Origin: Phocaeicola fibrisolvens | GTDB taxonomy: Bacteria; Bacteroidota; Bacteroidia; Bacteroidales; Bacteroidaceae | Direction of reading: 5' to 3' | DNA length: 64,000 nucleotides | Assembly (NCBI RefSeq): GCF_025567125.1 | Contig: NZ_JAOQJI010000005.1 | Location: 62,001 to 126,000, forward strand | Shown here: in pieces, positions 57,515 through 64,000 of the stretch | Position numbering within the stretch: position 1 is the stretch's first letter | Layout: each line of letters begins with the position of its first letter | Notes under the pieces: model-generated | The model's input: the letters and a program-made list of their open reading frames with translations, nothing else | Databases searched by the model: none | What the model was told of the DNA's origin: nothing | Made by a program: the position numbers and the translations under genes

Positions 57515-59515
57515 ATGCTCATAAATCACAAGAAACTCAATCCGAATGCATTTTACCTGCTGAAATATCTGAATGATGCCACACTTCGATTCATCATCTT
57601 GTATGGTGGTTCATCATCGAGCAAGTCTTTCAGCGTAGCACAGTGCGTGCTGATACAGACATTGCAGGACGGTGAGAATACGCTTGTGATGAGAAAGGTC
57701 GGAGCATCCATCAGCAAAACCATATATGAGGATTATAAGGTAGCTGCATCATTGTTAGGAATCACACAATACTTCAAGTTCAACCAGAATGTAATCCGTT
57801 GCCTGTATAACGGAGCAAAGATAGATTTCTCCGGTTTGGATGATCCGGAAAAGATTAAGGGTATCAGTAACTATAAGAGGGTTCAGCTTGAAGAGTTGTC
57901 AGAGTTTGAGTATGCCGACCTGAAGCAGATACGTAAGCGTCTGCGTGGTAAGAAGGGGCAGCAGATTATTGCCGACTTCAACCCTATCAGTGAAACACAC
58001 TGGATAAAGAAGGACTGGCTTGACAACGAGAAACTGCATGATGTTCCTATGGTTGTAGAAATTGGCGGCCGGATAATACCGGCAGAGCTGACAAAGGTGA
58101 AGTCTTTAAAGATGAACGAGGGGCGCTCAATAGTGAATCCTGTAACTAAGGAAATTGAGGAGTATCCTCCAAATATGGTAGTTATACAGACAACATACCT
58201 GAATAACTTCTGGGTTGTCGGTTCACCGGATGGAACGTATGGATACTACGATGAGCAGTGTGTGATGGACTTCGAGCATGACCGTATTCATGACCCGGAC
58301 TACTACAACGTGTATGCGTTGGGAGAGTGGGGTGTAATTAAGACCGGAAACGAGTTCCTCGGTTCGTTCAATGTAGGAAAGAACAGCGGTGAATACAGTT
58401 ACATACCTGGATTGCCGATTCATCTTTCTGTCGATAGTAACGTATTACCGTACATATCTGTCGGCTACTGGCAGGCAGACTTGAGCAAAGGTAAGGATAT
58501 GTACCAGATTGCCGAGACCACGGCTGAAAGCCCGAACAACAGCGCAAGAAGAGCCGCGAAACTGGTATCCAAGCGACTGCAGGAGTTAGGATATGACGGT
58601 AAAATCTACCTTCATGGTGATGCATCAGCCAAATCCGCCAACACTATCGACGATGAGAAGCGTTCATTCATGGACCTGTTTATTGACACGTTGAAGAAAG
58701 ACAACTGGATTGTTGAGGATAAGGTGGGTAACAGGAACCCGTCCGTATCCATGACCGGTGAGTTTGTCAATGCTGTTTTTGAGAAATCATTGCCCGGCCT
58801 CAGCATAAGCATAGACGATAGTTGCAGGGTATCAATCGAGGACTACCAGAGCGTACAGAAGGATGCTAATGGTGCAATCCTCAAGACAAAGATAAAGGAC
58901 AGCGTAACGAAACAGTCCTATGAGGAACACGGGCACCTTACCGATACTTTGAGATATGTTGTACATGACATCATGTACGAGGAGTATTCCCAGTTCTCGA
59001 GCCGTCGTAAACGCAACATGTATTCTGACAGAAGCGTGTTCGGATTCTTCAATCCTTCAGTCGAGTATCAGTATTCACAGAAGATAGTGTACATCATGCC
59101 GAATGTTGGAGGAAAGTTCTATATGTGTCAGGTTGCAAGGTGTGGAGAAAAATGGCATGTTCTTGACCTCGTAATGCGTGAAACTGTATCACTCGAAGAG
59201 ATGAAGTCTGTTATATGTTCACATGATGCAGGAACGTACATCGTGGAATCGTCACCTGCATATTACCAAATGGCAAGGGAACTGAGAAATACGCTTTCGG
59301 AAGTAAGGATTAAGAAGGAATATCAGGATATGGATAAGAGAATAGCTGCTACATCCGATTTCATTAAGTCATACTTCCTGCTTTCTGAGACCGGTATGGA
59401 AAATGATGAGTATATGGCATTCATAACTGAGGTTCTTGACTACAATGAGGAAAATGTAAGTGGAGCCAGTGCACTTTTGAGCGGTATTGCATACACTTGC
59501 ATAAAATTAGGGTAA
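57515..59515 (+). CDS. Phage terminase large subunit
   Basis: 666 residues. ATPase: GGSSSSKSF (31-39), Walker B VQLEELSEF. Nuclease: DSNVLPYISVGYW, LHGDASAKS and the late HLTDTLRY. It runs headful or site-specific packaging through the portal. Its C-terminus has an extra domain of about 160 residues (from SRRKRNMYSD) with no known motif. Upstream (57430-57514) an AAAAATAGAATA element occurs twice. Confidence 0.93.
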   Translation: MLINHKKLNPNAFYLLKYLNDATLRFIILYGGSSSSKSFSVAQCVLIQTLQDGENTLVMRKVGASISKTIYEDYKVAASLLGITQYFKFNQNVIRCLYNGAKIDFSGLDDPEKIKGISNYKRVQLEELSEFEYADLKQIRKRLRGKKGQQIIADFNPISETHWIKKDWLDNEKLHDVPMVVEIGGRIIPAELTKVKSLKMNEGRSIVNPVTKEIEEYPPNMVVIQTTYLNNFWVVGSPDGTYGYYDEQCVMDFEHDRIHDPDYYNVYALGEWGVIKTGNEFLGSFNVGKNSGEYSYIPGLPIHLSVDSNVLPYISVGYWQADLSKGKDMYQIAETTAESPNNSARRAAKLVSKRLQELGYDGKIYLHGDASAKSANTIDDEKRSFMDLFIDTLKKDNWIVEDKVGNRNPSVSMTGEFVNAVFEKSLPGLSISIDDSCRVSIEDYQSVQKDANGAILKTKIKDSVTKQSYEEHGHLTDTLRYVVHDIMYEEYSQFSSRRKRNMYSDRSVFGFFNPSVEYQYSQKIVYIMPNVGGKFYMCQVARCGEKWHVLDLVMRETVSLEEMKSVICSHDAGTYIVESSPAYYQMARELRNTLSEVRIKKEYQDMDKRIAATSDFIKSYFLLSETGMENDEYMAFITEVLDYNEENVSGASALLSGIAYTCIKLG

Positions 59516-59623
59516 ACTTGTTGCTCTGTGCAATATGCTGATATATAGTGTCTTATTTGTGCTTTTTGTATTAGGATAAATTGCAAGATTTTTGTAAAAT
59601 CAATATCGTATATACCCATAATT

Positions 59624-59631
59624 TATCTTTG
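59624..59631 (+). promoter_or_regulatory. -7 box before the portal gene
   Basis: TATCTTTG, 18 nt before the portal ATG at 59649, within a 133-bp gap. Suggests a separate late transcript for the capsid genes. I see no TTTG at proper spacing. Confidence 0.55.
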
Positions 59632-59648
59632 TCATATAAGTATAAACT

Positions 59649-61085
59649 ATGGGATATACAATTTTAAAACAGGATGCTATTCCGGCATGTGCTGGGCTGA
59701 AAATGGCCAGTGAGCCACAGACGGTTTCAACGCCAAATGGTGGTAATATTGACCGATGTGATGTGCATGAGTTATTCGTATCCCCACTGGTTTGCGGCCA
59801 TAATTACATGGAACTGTTCCGTTCTGTTCCAGAAGTATTCTTTCCGATTGATTACATTGCTTCACGTATATCAGGTTCCGGATTTCAATTGAAGAAGGTA
59901 AAGGATGACAGCGTGGTCTGGGAGAACAAGAGAATGAACCAGATTCTCACAAAGCCAAATTGTCTTATGTCCTGGAACGAGATGATATATTCGCACTTCG
60001 TATATAAGCTGTGCACTGGCAATGCTTTCTTTCGTGCTGCTATGGGAGAAACATTCAAGGACCAGCCAAAGTGGAAATGGTGTGATAACTTTTGGGAACT
60101 TCCTGCTGATTTTGTTAATGTAGAGCCTAACAGAAGTGTCAATAGTCCAATCTTTGGAATAGCATCTGAAGATGATATTATCCGTTGTTACCGTCTGAAT
60201 TACGGATATGTGAGTACGATGGAAATCCCTTCATATCAGATATGGCATGACCGTGACGGCTCACCTGAATATATGTCAATAAACGGGTTCTTGAAATCAC
60301 AGAGCAGGTTGGCTGCGCATCTGAAACCTATTTCCAACCTTCTAGCCGTATATGAAGCGAGAAACGTGATTTACGTTAAACGTGGTGGTTTGGGTTTCCT
60401 GGTATCAAACAAGAAGGATGAAGCCGGTACTGCAGCAATGACAGAAGATGAAAAGAAGGAAATACTTGACAGTCATTTTGGAAAATTCGGGCTGGACCAA
60501 CGTAGGCTTCCGTATGGATTAAGTGACGTTCCCTTGTCATTCGTAAGAACAAACCTTACCATCAGTGAGTTGCAGCCATTTGAGGAAACTCTTACTGATG
60601 CTATTCAGATAGCCGGAGCATACGGTATCCCCTCAGTTCTGGTACCGCGTAAGGACCAGTCAACATTCAGCAATCAAGCAACCGCGGAAAAGGCTGTATA
60701 TACATCTACCATCATACCGATGGCCAAGAAATTCTGCAAGCAGCTGACTGCATTTCTTGGACTTGAAGAAGGTGGTTATTATTTGGACTGTGATTTCTCT
60801 GATGTGGATTGTCTGCAGCAGGGGTTGAAAGAGGCAGAGGAAGTGAAAACACTTATAAATACCAGATGTAAGGAACAGTTCCTGAGCGGACTCATCAGTA
60901 TCAATGACTGGCGAGCGCAAATCAAGGAAAGCAGATTCGAAGAACCTATGTTTGACAAGACTTTGTTCGAGATGTCAGACGAGGAGAGAGAGATAGTAAA
61001 GAATGTAATTAGTCTTAACACAAAAAGTGAAGTTGAGAATGGAAGAGAAAACCAAGAGCCTACAGTACAGAACGAAGGCGAATGA
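59649..61085 (+). CDS. HK97-type portal protein
   Basis: 478 residues. HK97-like portal pattern: VPEVFFPIDYIASRISG, ILTKPNCLMSWNEMIYSHF and AAHLKPISNLLAVYEARNVIYVKRGG near the core, with the GIPSVLVP segment. Forms the ring through which DNA enters. Overlaps the protease gene by 47 nt. Confidence 0.9.
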   Translation: MGYTILKQDAIPACAGLKMASEPQTVSTPNGGNIDRCDVHELFVSPLVCGHNYMELFRSVPEVFFPIDYIASRISGSGFQLKKVKDDSVVWENKRMNQILTKPNCLMSWNEMIYSHFVYKLCTGNAFFRAAMGETFKDQPKWKWCDNFWELPADFVNVEPNRSVNSPIFGIASEDDIIRCYRLNYGYVSTMEIPSYQIWHDRDGSPEYMSINGFLKSQSRLAAHLKPISNLLAVYEARNVIYVKRGGLGFLVSNKKDEAGTAAMTEDEKKEILDSHFGKFGLDQRRLPYGLSDVPLSFVRTNLTISELQPFEETLTDAIQIAGAYGIPSVLVPRKDQSTFSNQATAEKAVYTSTIIPMAKKFCKQLTAFLGLEEGGYYLDCDFSDVDCLQQGLKEAEEVKTLINTRCKEQFLSGLISINDWRAQIKESRFEEPMFDKTLFEMSDEEREIVKNVISLNTKSEVENGRENQEPTVQNEGE

Positions 61086-62100
61086 TGTGGATGAAAAGGG
61101 TATCGTAACGGTAGCAGTCAACGGTATCGGTGTGAAAGACTCACAGAACGACATTTCCATGCCCGGTTCCTTTAACAAGACGTTGAAGGAAAATATCGGC
61201 AGGATGAGATGGTTTCTGAATCACCGTACAGACCAGTTGCTTGGCGTTCCACTCAGTGGAGAAGAAAAAGAAGGAAACCTGATCATGGTTGGCCAGCTTA
61301 ATCTTGAGAAGCAGATTGGACGTGATACATTGGCGGATTACAAGCTGTATGCTGAGAATGGAAGAACGCTGGAACACTCTATCGGGGTGAAAGCAATCAA
61401 GCGTGACGAGACTGACCCGTGCAAGGTACTTGAATGGAAAATGTTCGAGTATTCTACTCTTACAAGTTGGGGGAGCAATCCTCAGACATTCCTTGTAAAC
61501 CTCAAATCGGGTACACAGGAGCAGGTGAAAGATGCCATTGAATTTGTCCGGAAAGCGTTCAGGAATACCGATTATTCGGAAGAACGATTAAAACAATATG
61601 ATATGGAACTGAATCTACTTCTTAAAGCAATTAATGGAGGTAACGTGGTTACTTGTCCTCATTGCGGACATCAGTTTGATTACGATGAACAACATGAGCA
61701 TACATTTACTCAGCAGGTGCTTGACAATGCTGCCATGTATTCAAGCTGGTTGACTGACCGTATCGTAAGCCAGGAGATAGACAAGCTGGAACCGGAAGTG
61801 CGTGCTGATGTCATTGCACTTATTGATTCCGTGAAGTCTGAAGGACAGGAACTGACAGAAAAATCAGTACAGAATTTCATGGCATACGTCCGTTGTCCGG
61901 CATGTTATGGGAGAGTATATAGAAGTAACGCCTTGTTGCAGGATAATAGCACAAACATCTTCTCCGGAAAGTCTGAGCCGTCCAATGACACTCAGGATAA
62001 AACTGACGGTAAGCAAGAAGATGATGATGTTAAGAAAAAAGCCGCTGATAGCACTTCTTTCTTTGGTAAACTGAATGAGGTATTTAGTAATAATTATTAA
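61039..62100 (+). CDS. HK97-family prohead protease with added zinc-ribbon-like region
   Basis: 353 residues from ATG 61039. Protease domain: GIVTVAVNGIGVKDSQNDISMPGSF (variant N-terminus), FLNHRTDQLLGVP (His) and LEHSIGVKA (Ser), as in U35-type maturation proteases. Beyond residue 195 it has CPHCGHQF and CPACYGRVYR, which can form a split zinc ribbon that usual HK97 proteases (about 200 residues) lack. Overlaps portal by 47 nt. Confidence 0.85.
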   Translation: MEEKTKSLQYRTKANDVDEKGIVTVAVNGIGVKDSQNDISMPGSFNKTLKENIGRMRWFLNHRTDQLLGVPLSGEEKEGNLIMVGQLNLEKQIGRDTLADYKLYAENGRTLEHSIGVKAIKRDETDPCKVLEWKMFEYSTLTSWGSNPQTFLVNLKSGTQEQVKDAIEFVRKAFRNTDYSEERLKQYDMELNLLLKAINGGNVVTCPHCGHQFDYDEQHEHTFTQQVLDNAAMYSSWLTDRIVSQEIDKLEPEVRADVIALIDSVKSEGQELTEKSVQNFMAYVRCPACYGRVYRSNALLQDNSTNIFSGKSEPSNDTQDKTDGKQEDDDVKKKAADSTSFFGKLNEVFSNNY

Positions 62101-62114
62101 AATTTTGATTGAAA

Positions 62115-63683
62115 ATGAAGAAATTTACAGTTGCGGATTTTGGTCTTAAGACTGACGGCCTGCCTCAGGATCAGGCTACATTTATGAATAACATCGCAAA
62201 TATGATGTGTAATGTCATTAACAAGGCGATGGAAGGTGTTATTTCTCCTGATGATATGGAAAGCAGATTGAAGTCTCTCAACGAAAAGTTTAACGGATAT
62301 GACGATGAGAAGTTCAAGCAGCTTGCCAAGGATAACGAGGAACTCATTAAAACGGTTAAAGGTCTTGGTGAGACTATCGAGAAGCTGAAATCTAAAGGTA
62401 TCGGAATGGAAGTCATCAACAAGTTTGATGAGAAGTTGAACGAGATGCTTGATTCAGAGAAATTCAAGGAGTTCGCTTCTGGAAACTGCCGTAAGTCAGG
62501 TGTGTTCGAAGGTTTCTGCTTGAAGGATATTGTTTCCATGACTGATAACTATAGCGGTGACCATCTGATTACACAACAGCAGAACAGGGTAGTATCGCAG
62601 GTGGCTAACAAGCGAATCCACATGCGTGATGTATTGACTACATTGCAGGGTGATCCTAAGTTCCCTAACCTTGCGTTTACTCAGGTGTATGACTTCGACC
62701 GCAACGCACGTTATGTGACTGAAAACGGAAGATTGCCTGAATCAAGTTTTAAGGCTAAGGAAGTGCAGACAGGTACAAAACGTCTTGGTACTCACCTCCC
62801 TATATCCAAGAGAATGCTCAAGAGCCGTGTATTTATTCGCTCATTTATCTTGAAAATGTTGCCGGAAGCTGTATATCAGGCTGAAGATTGGAATATCTTG
62901 TTTGGTGACGGTAATGGAGAAAATCTGCTTGGTATCGTCAACCATACAGGTGTTCTGCCAGTTGAAACAATCATCTCTGACGCCTATGTAAGCGGTTCTG
63001 CCGGTTCTGTGAAGTCTGTTTCAGGATATAACTCCAATAAAGACACGGTCGTAGAGTTTACAAATCCTCAGGATCTTATCCTCGATGGTATGACAATCAC
63101 CTTTACAGGTGCTACTGGTCTTACCGCTTTGAACAGTGCTAACCAGCTTGTGAAGATGAATGACCGTCAGATTCTGTTGAAAGGTGTAGCTTATACAGAG
63201 GAAACTTCAACAGAATCAATGACCTTTAAAGTCAGCCATGGTGCATTCAAATCCGTTGAGGAACCTAACTCTCTTGATGTTGTCAAAACAGGTTTTGCTG
63301 TGATGACATACGCACAGTACACGCCGAATGCTATTGCATTGAACCCAATCACTGTAAATGCTATTGAGAGCGAAAAGGACACAACTGGACGTAATCTTGG
63401 TATCATCCAGATGATAGGTGGTATTAAATATATTGCAGGACGTCCTATCATTGAGACAAACAACATCTTGCCTGGCAAGTATCTGATTGGTGACTTTAAT
63501 GTTGCTGCAAGTCTTGTTGACTATACATCACTTACACTTGAATGGGCTGAAGATGTAGAAAGCAAGTTGAAGAATGAGATTGTTCTTATTGCTCAGGAAG
63601 AAGTTATCTTCCCTGTATATATGCCATGGGCGTTCGCTTATGGTGACCTGGCTGCATTGAAAGAAGCAATCACTAAAGCCTGA
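62115..63683 (+). CDS. HK97-type major capsid protein
   Basis: 522 residues from ATG 62115. The first 120 are coiled-coil (delta/scaffold domain, NEELIKTVKGLGETIEKLK), likely removed by the protease. The shell domain follows with MRDVLTTLQGDPKFPNLAF and WNILFGDGNGENLLGI. An inserted beta-rich part (about 300-385, TITFTGATGLTAL) may be a surface Ig-like or I-domain. Confidence 0.9.
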   Translation: MKKFTVADFGLKTDGLPQDQATFMNNIANMMCNVINKAMEGVISPDDMESRLKSLNEKFNGYDDEKFKQLAKDNEELIKTVKGLGETIEKLKSKGIGMEVINKFDEKLNEMLDSEKFKEFASGNCRKSGVFEGFCLKDIVSMTDNYSGDHLITQQQNRVVSQVANKRIHMRDVLTTLQGDPKFPNLAFTQVYDFDRNARYVTENGRLPESSFKAKEVQTGTKRLGTHLPISKRMLKSRVFIRSFILKMLPEAVYQAEDWNILFGDGNGENLLGIVNHTGVLPVETIISDAYVSGSAGSVKSVSGYNSNKDTVVEFTNPQDLILDGMTITFTGATGLTALNSANQLVKMNDRQILLKGVAYTEETSTESMTFKVSHGAFKSVEEPNSLDVVKTGFAVMTYAQYTPNAIALNPITVNAIESEKDTTGRNLGIIQMIGGIKYIAGRPIIETNNILPGKYLIGDFNVAASLVDYTSLTLEWAEDVESKLKNEIVLIAQEEVIFPVYMPWAFAYGDLAALKEAITKA

Positions 63684-64000
63684 TGCCTATGTATTTGCTT
63701 AATGGAGACGAGAAGGCTCTGAAATCAGTTATAAAAGAACAGCGTATCCGTATTGGCCGTGGGTTGATTACTATCACCCCGGTCTCGGAAGCTGGGCTTG
63801 TTCCGGAAGAGGATGTCAAAAAGACATTCGAGAGCCAGCAGAAGATTATTGACAATCTTTCTGCAAAGAATGAGAATTTACAGAAGGAGAATGAAGAATT
63901 GAAAGCAAAGATAGCAGAACTTGAAACACACTTAGATGATAACAAAGATGTTGAAGATGCAGACTCTAAAGAAGTTGAGCAAACCGACACTAAAGAGGTT
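63683..64000 (+). CDS. Phage structural-region protein, 3' partial
   Basis: Starts in the TGATG overlap with the capsid stop, 106 residues to the window edge. A basic beta start (IRIGRGLITITPVSEAGLV) and then an acidic coiled coil. The position next to the capsid suggests a small head-completion or head-tail protein, but no family is recognised. Confidence 0.7.
   Translation, partial: MPMYLLNGDEKALKSVIKEQRIRIGRGLITITPVSEAGLVPEEDVKKTFESQQKIIDNLSAKNENLQKENEELKAKIAELETHLDDNKDVEDADSKEVEQTDTKEV

Overview
The window joins about 27 kb of ordinary chromosome to the left part of an integrated temperate tailed phage, which continues past position 64000. The host is a member of the Bacteroidaceae (Bacteroides or Phocaeicola type). 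The evidence is the many promoters with a TAnnTTTG box at -7, the protein families present (a two-domain META lipoprotein, a C1 peptidase with a bleomycin-hydrolase-like layout, a saccharopine-dehydrogenase-like polyamine enzyme beside bcp and recA), and the lack of encoded CCA ends in the tRNA-like genes. I cannot name the species.

Chromosome, 1-27100. In order: the 3' part of a DXS-like transketolase; an acyl-CoA ligase with its XRE-cupin regulator; a lipoprotein-like thioredoxin coupled to a cell-wall amidase; a HExxH zincin-like protein; the bcp-recA pair with a separately terminated carboxynorspermidine-synthase-like gene upstream; a tandem META lipoprotein; purT; an orphan GH13 C-terminal domain; a MarR-TolC-HlyD-MFS drug efflux operon; recJ-recQ; a C1 peptidase; an M24 aminopeptidase; a patatin; zapA and rny with a coiled-coil partner; and queD-queE. 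Genes are intact, and most units end in clear hairpin terminators.

Phage left arm, about 27200-34700, all on the minus strand and AT-rich. This looks like lysogenic cargo. Reading away from the repressor it holds: (a) repressor, EEP nuclease and a 148-residue protein with nearly no gaps, so probably expressed in the lysogen; (b) a 177/372-residue pair with its own promoter and an inverted repeat; (c) a small exported protein; (d) a two-TM SLATT-like protein followed by two tiny ORFs that share a VNVPPPPKP tail; (e) a GHKL ATPase, a DUF4325/STAS-like protein and a one-TM protein. Two pairs of diverged direct repeats bracket modules (a) and (e), as expected for cassettes swapped by recombination. 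Modules (d) and (e) are the best candidates for undescribed defence-type systems.

Phage early region, 34700-56900, mostly on the plus strand. A promoter-operator is followed by small genes interspersed with three tRNA-shaped elements whose anticodon loops are expanded to about 23-40 nt, and then a putative structured RNA ending in a terminator. Recombination and replication genes follow: a Rad52-like annealing protein, a PD-(D/E)XK nuclease, SSB, NinB-like, HNH, a helicase with a LAGLIDADG intein in its Walker A motif, RusA and a Lin1244-like replication protein. Then come ParB-like proteins, a TET-associated-type glycosyltransferase, a cytosine-C5-methyltransferase-like enzyme, a sugar-nucleotide epimerase and a phosphoribosyltransferase, which together suggest DNA base modification. 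Three copies of a promoter/leader element of about 75 bp start separate operons here. At least three early genes carry single-base homopolymer frameshifts, while the host genes show none.

Phage structural region, 56900-64000: terminase small and large subunits, portal, HK97-type protease with an added zinc-ribbon-like region, major capsid protein and the start of a coiled-coil protein. No integrase is visible, so the right end and attachment sites lie outside the window or cannot be recognised.
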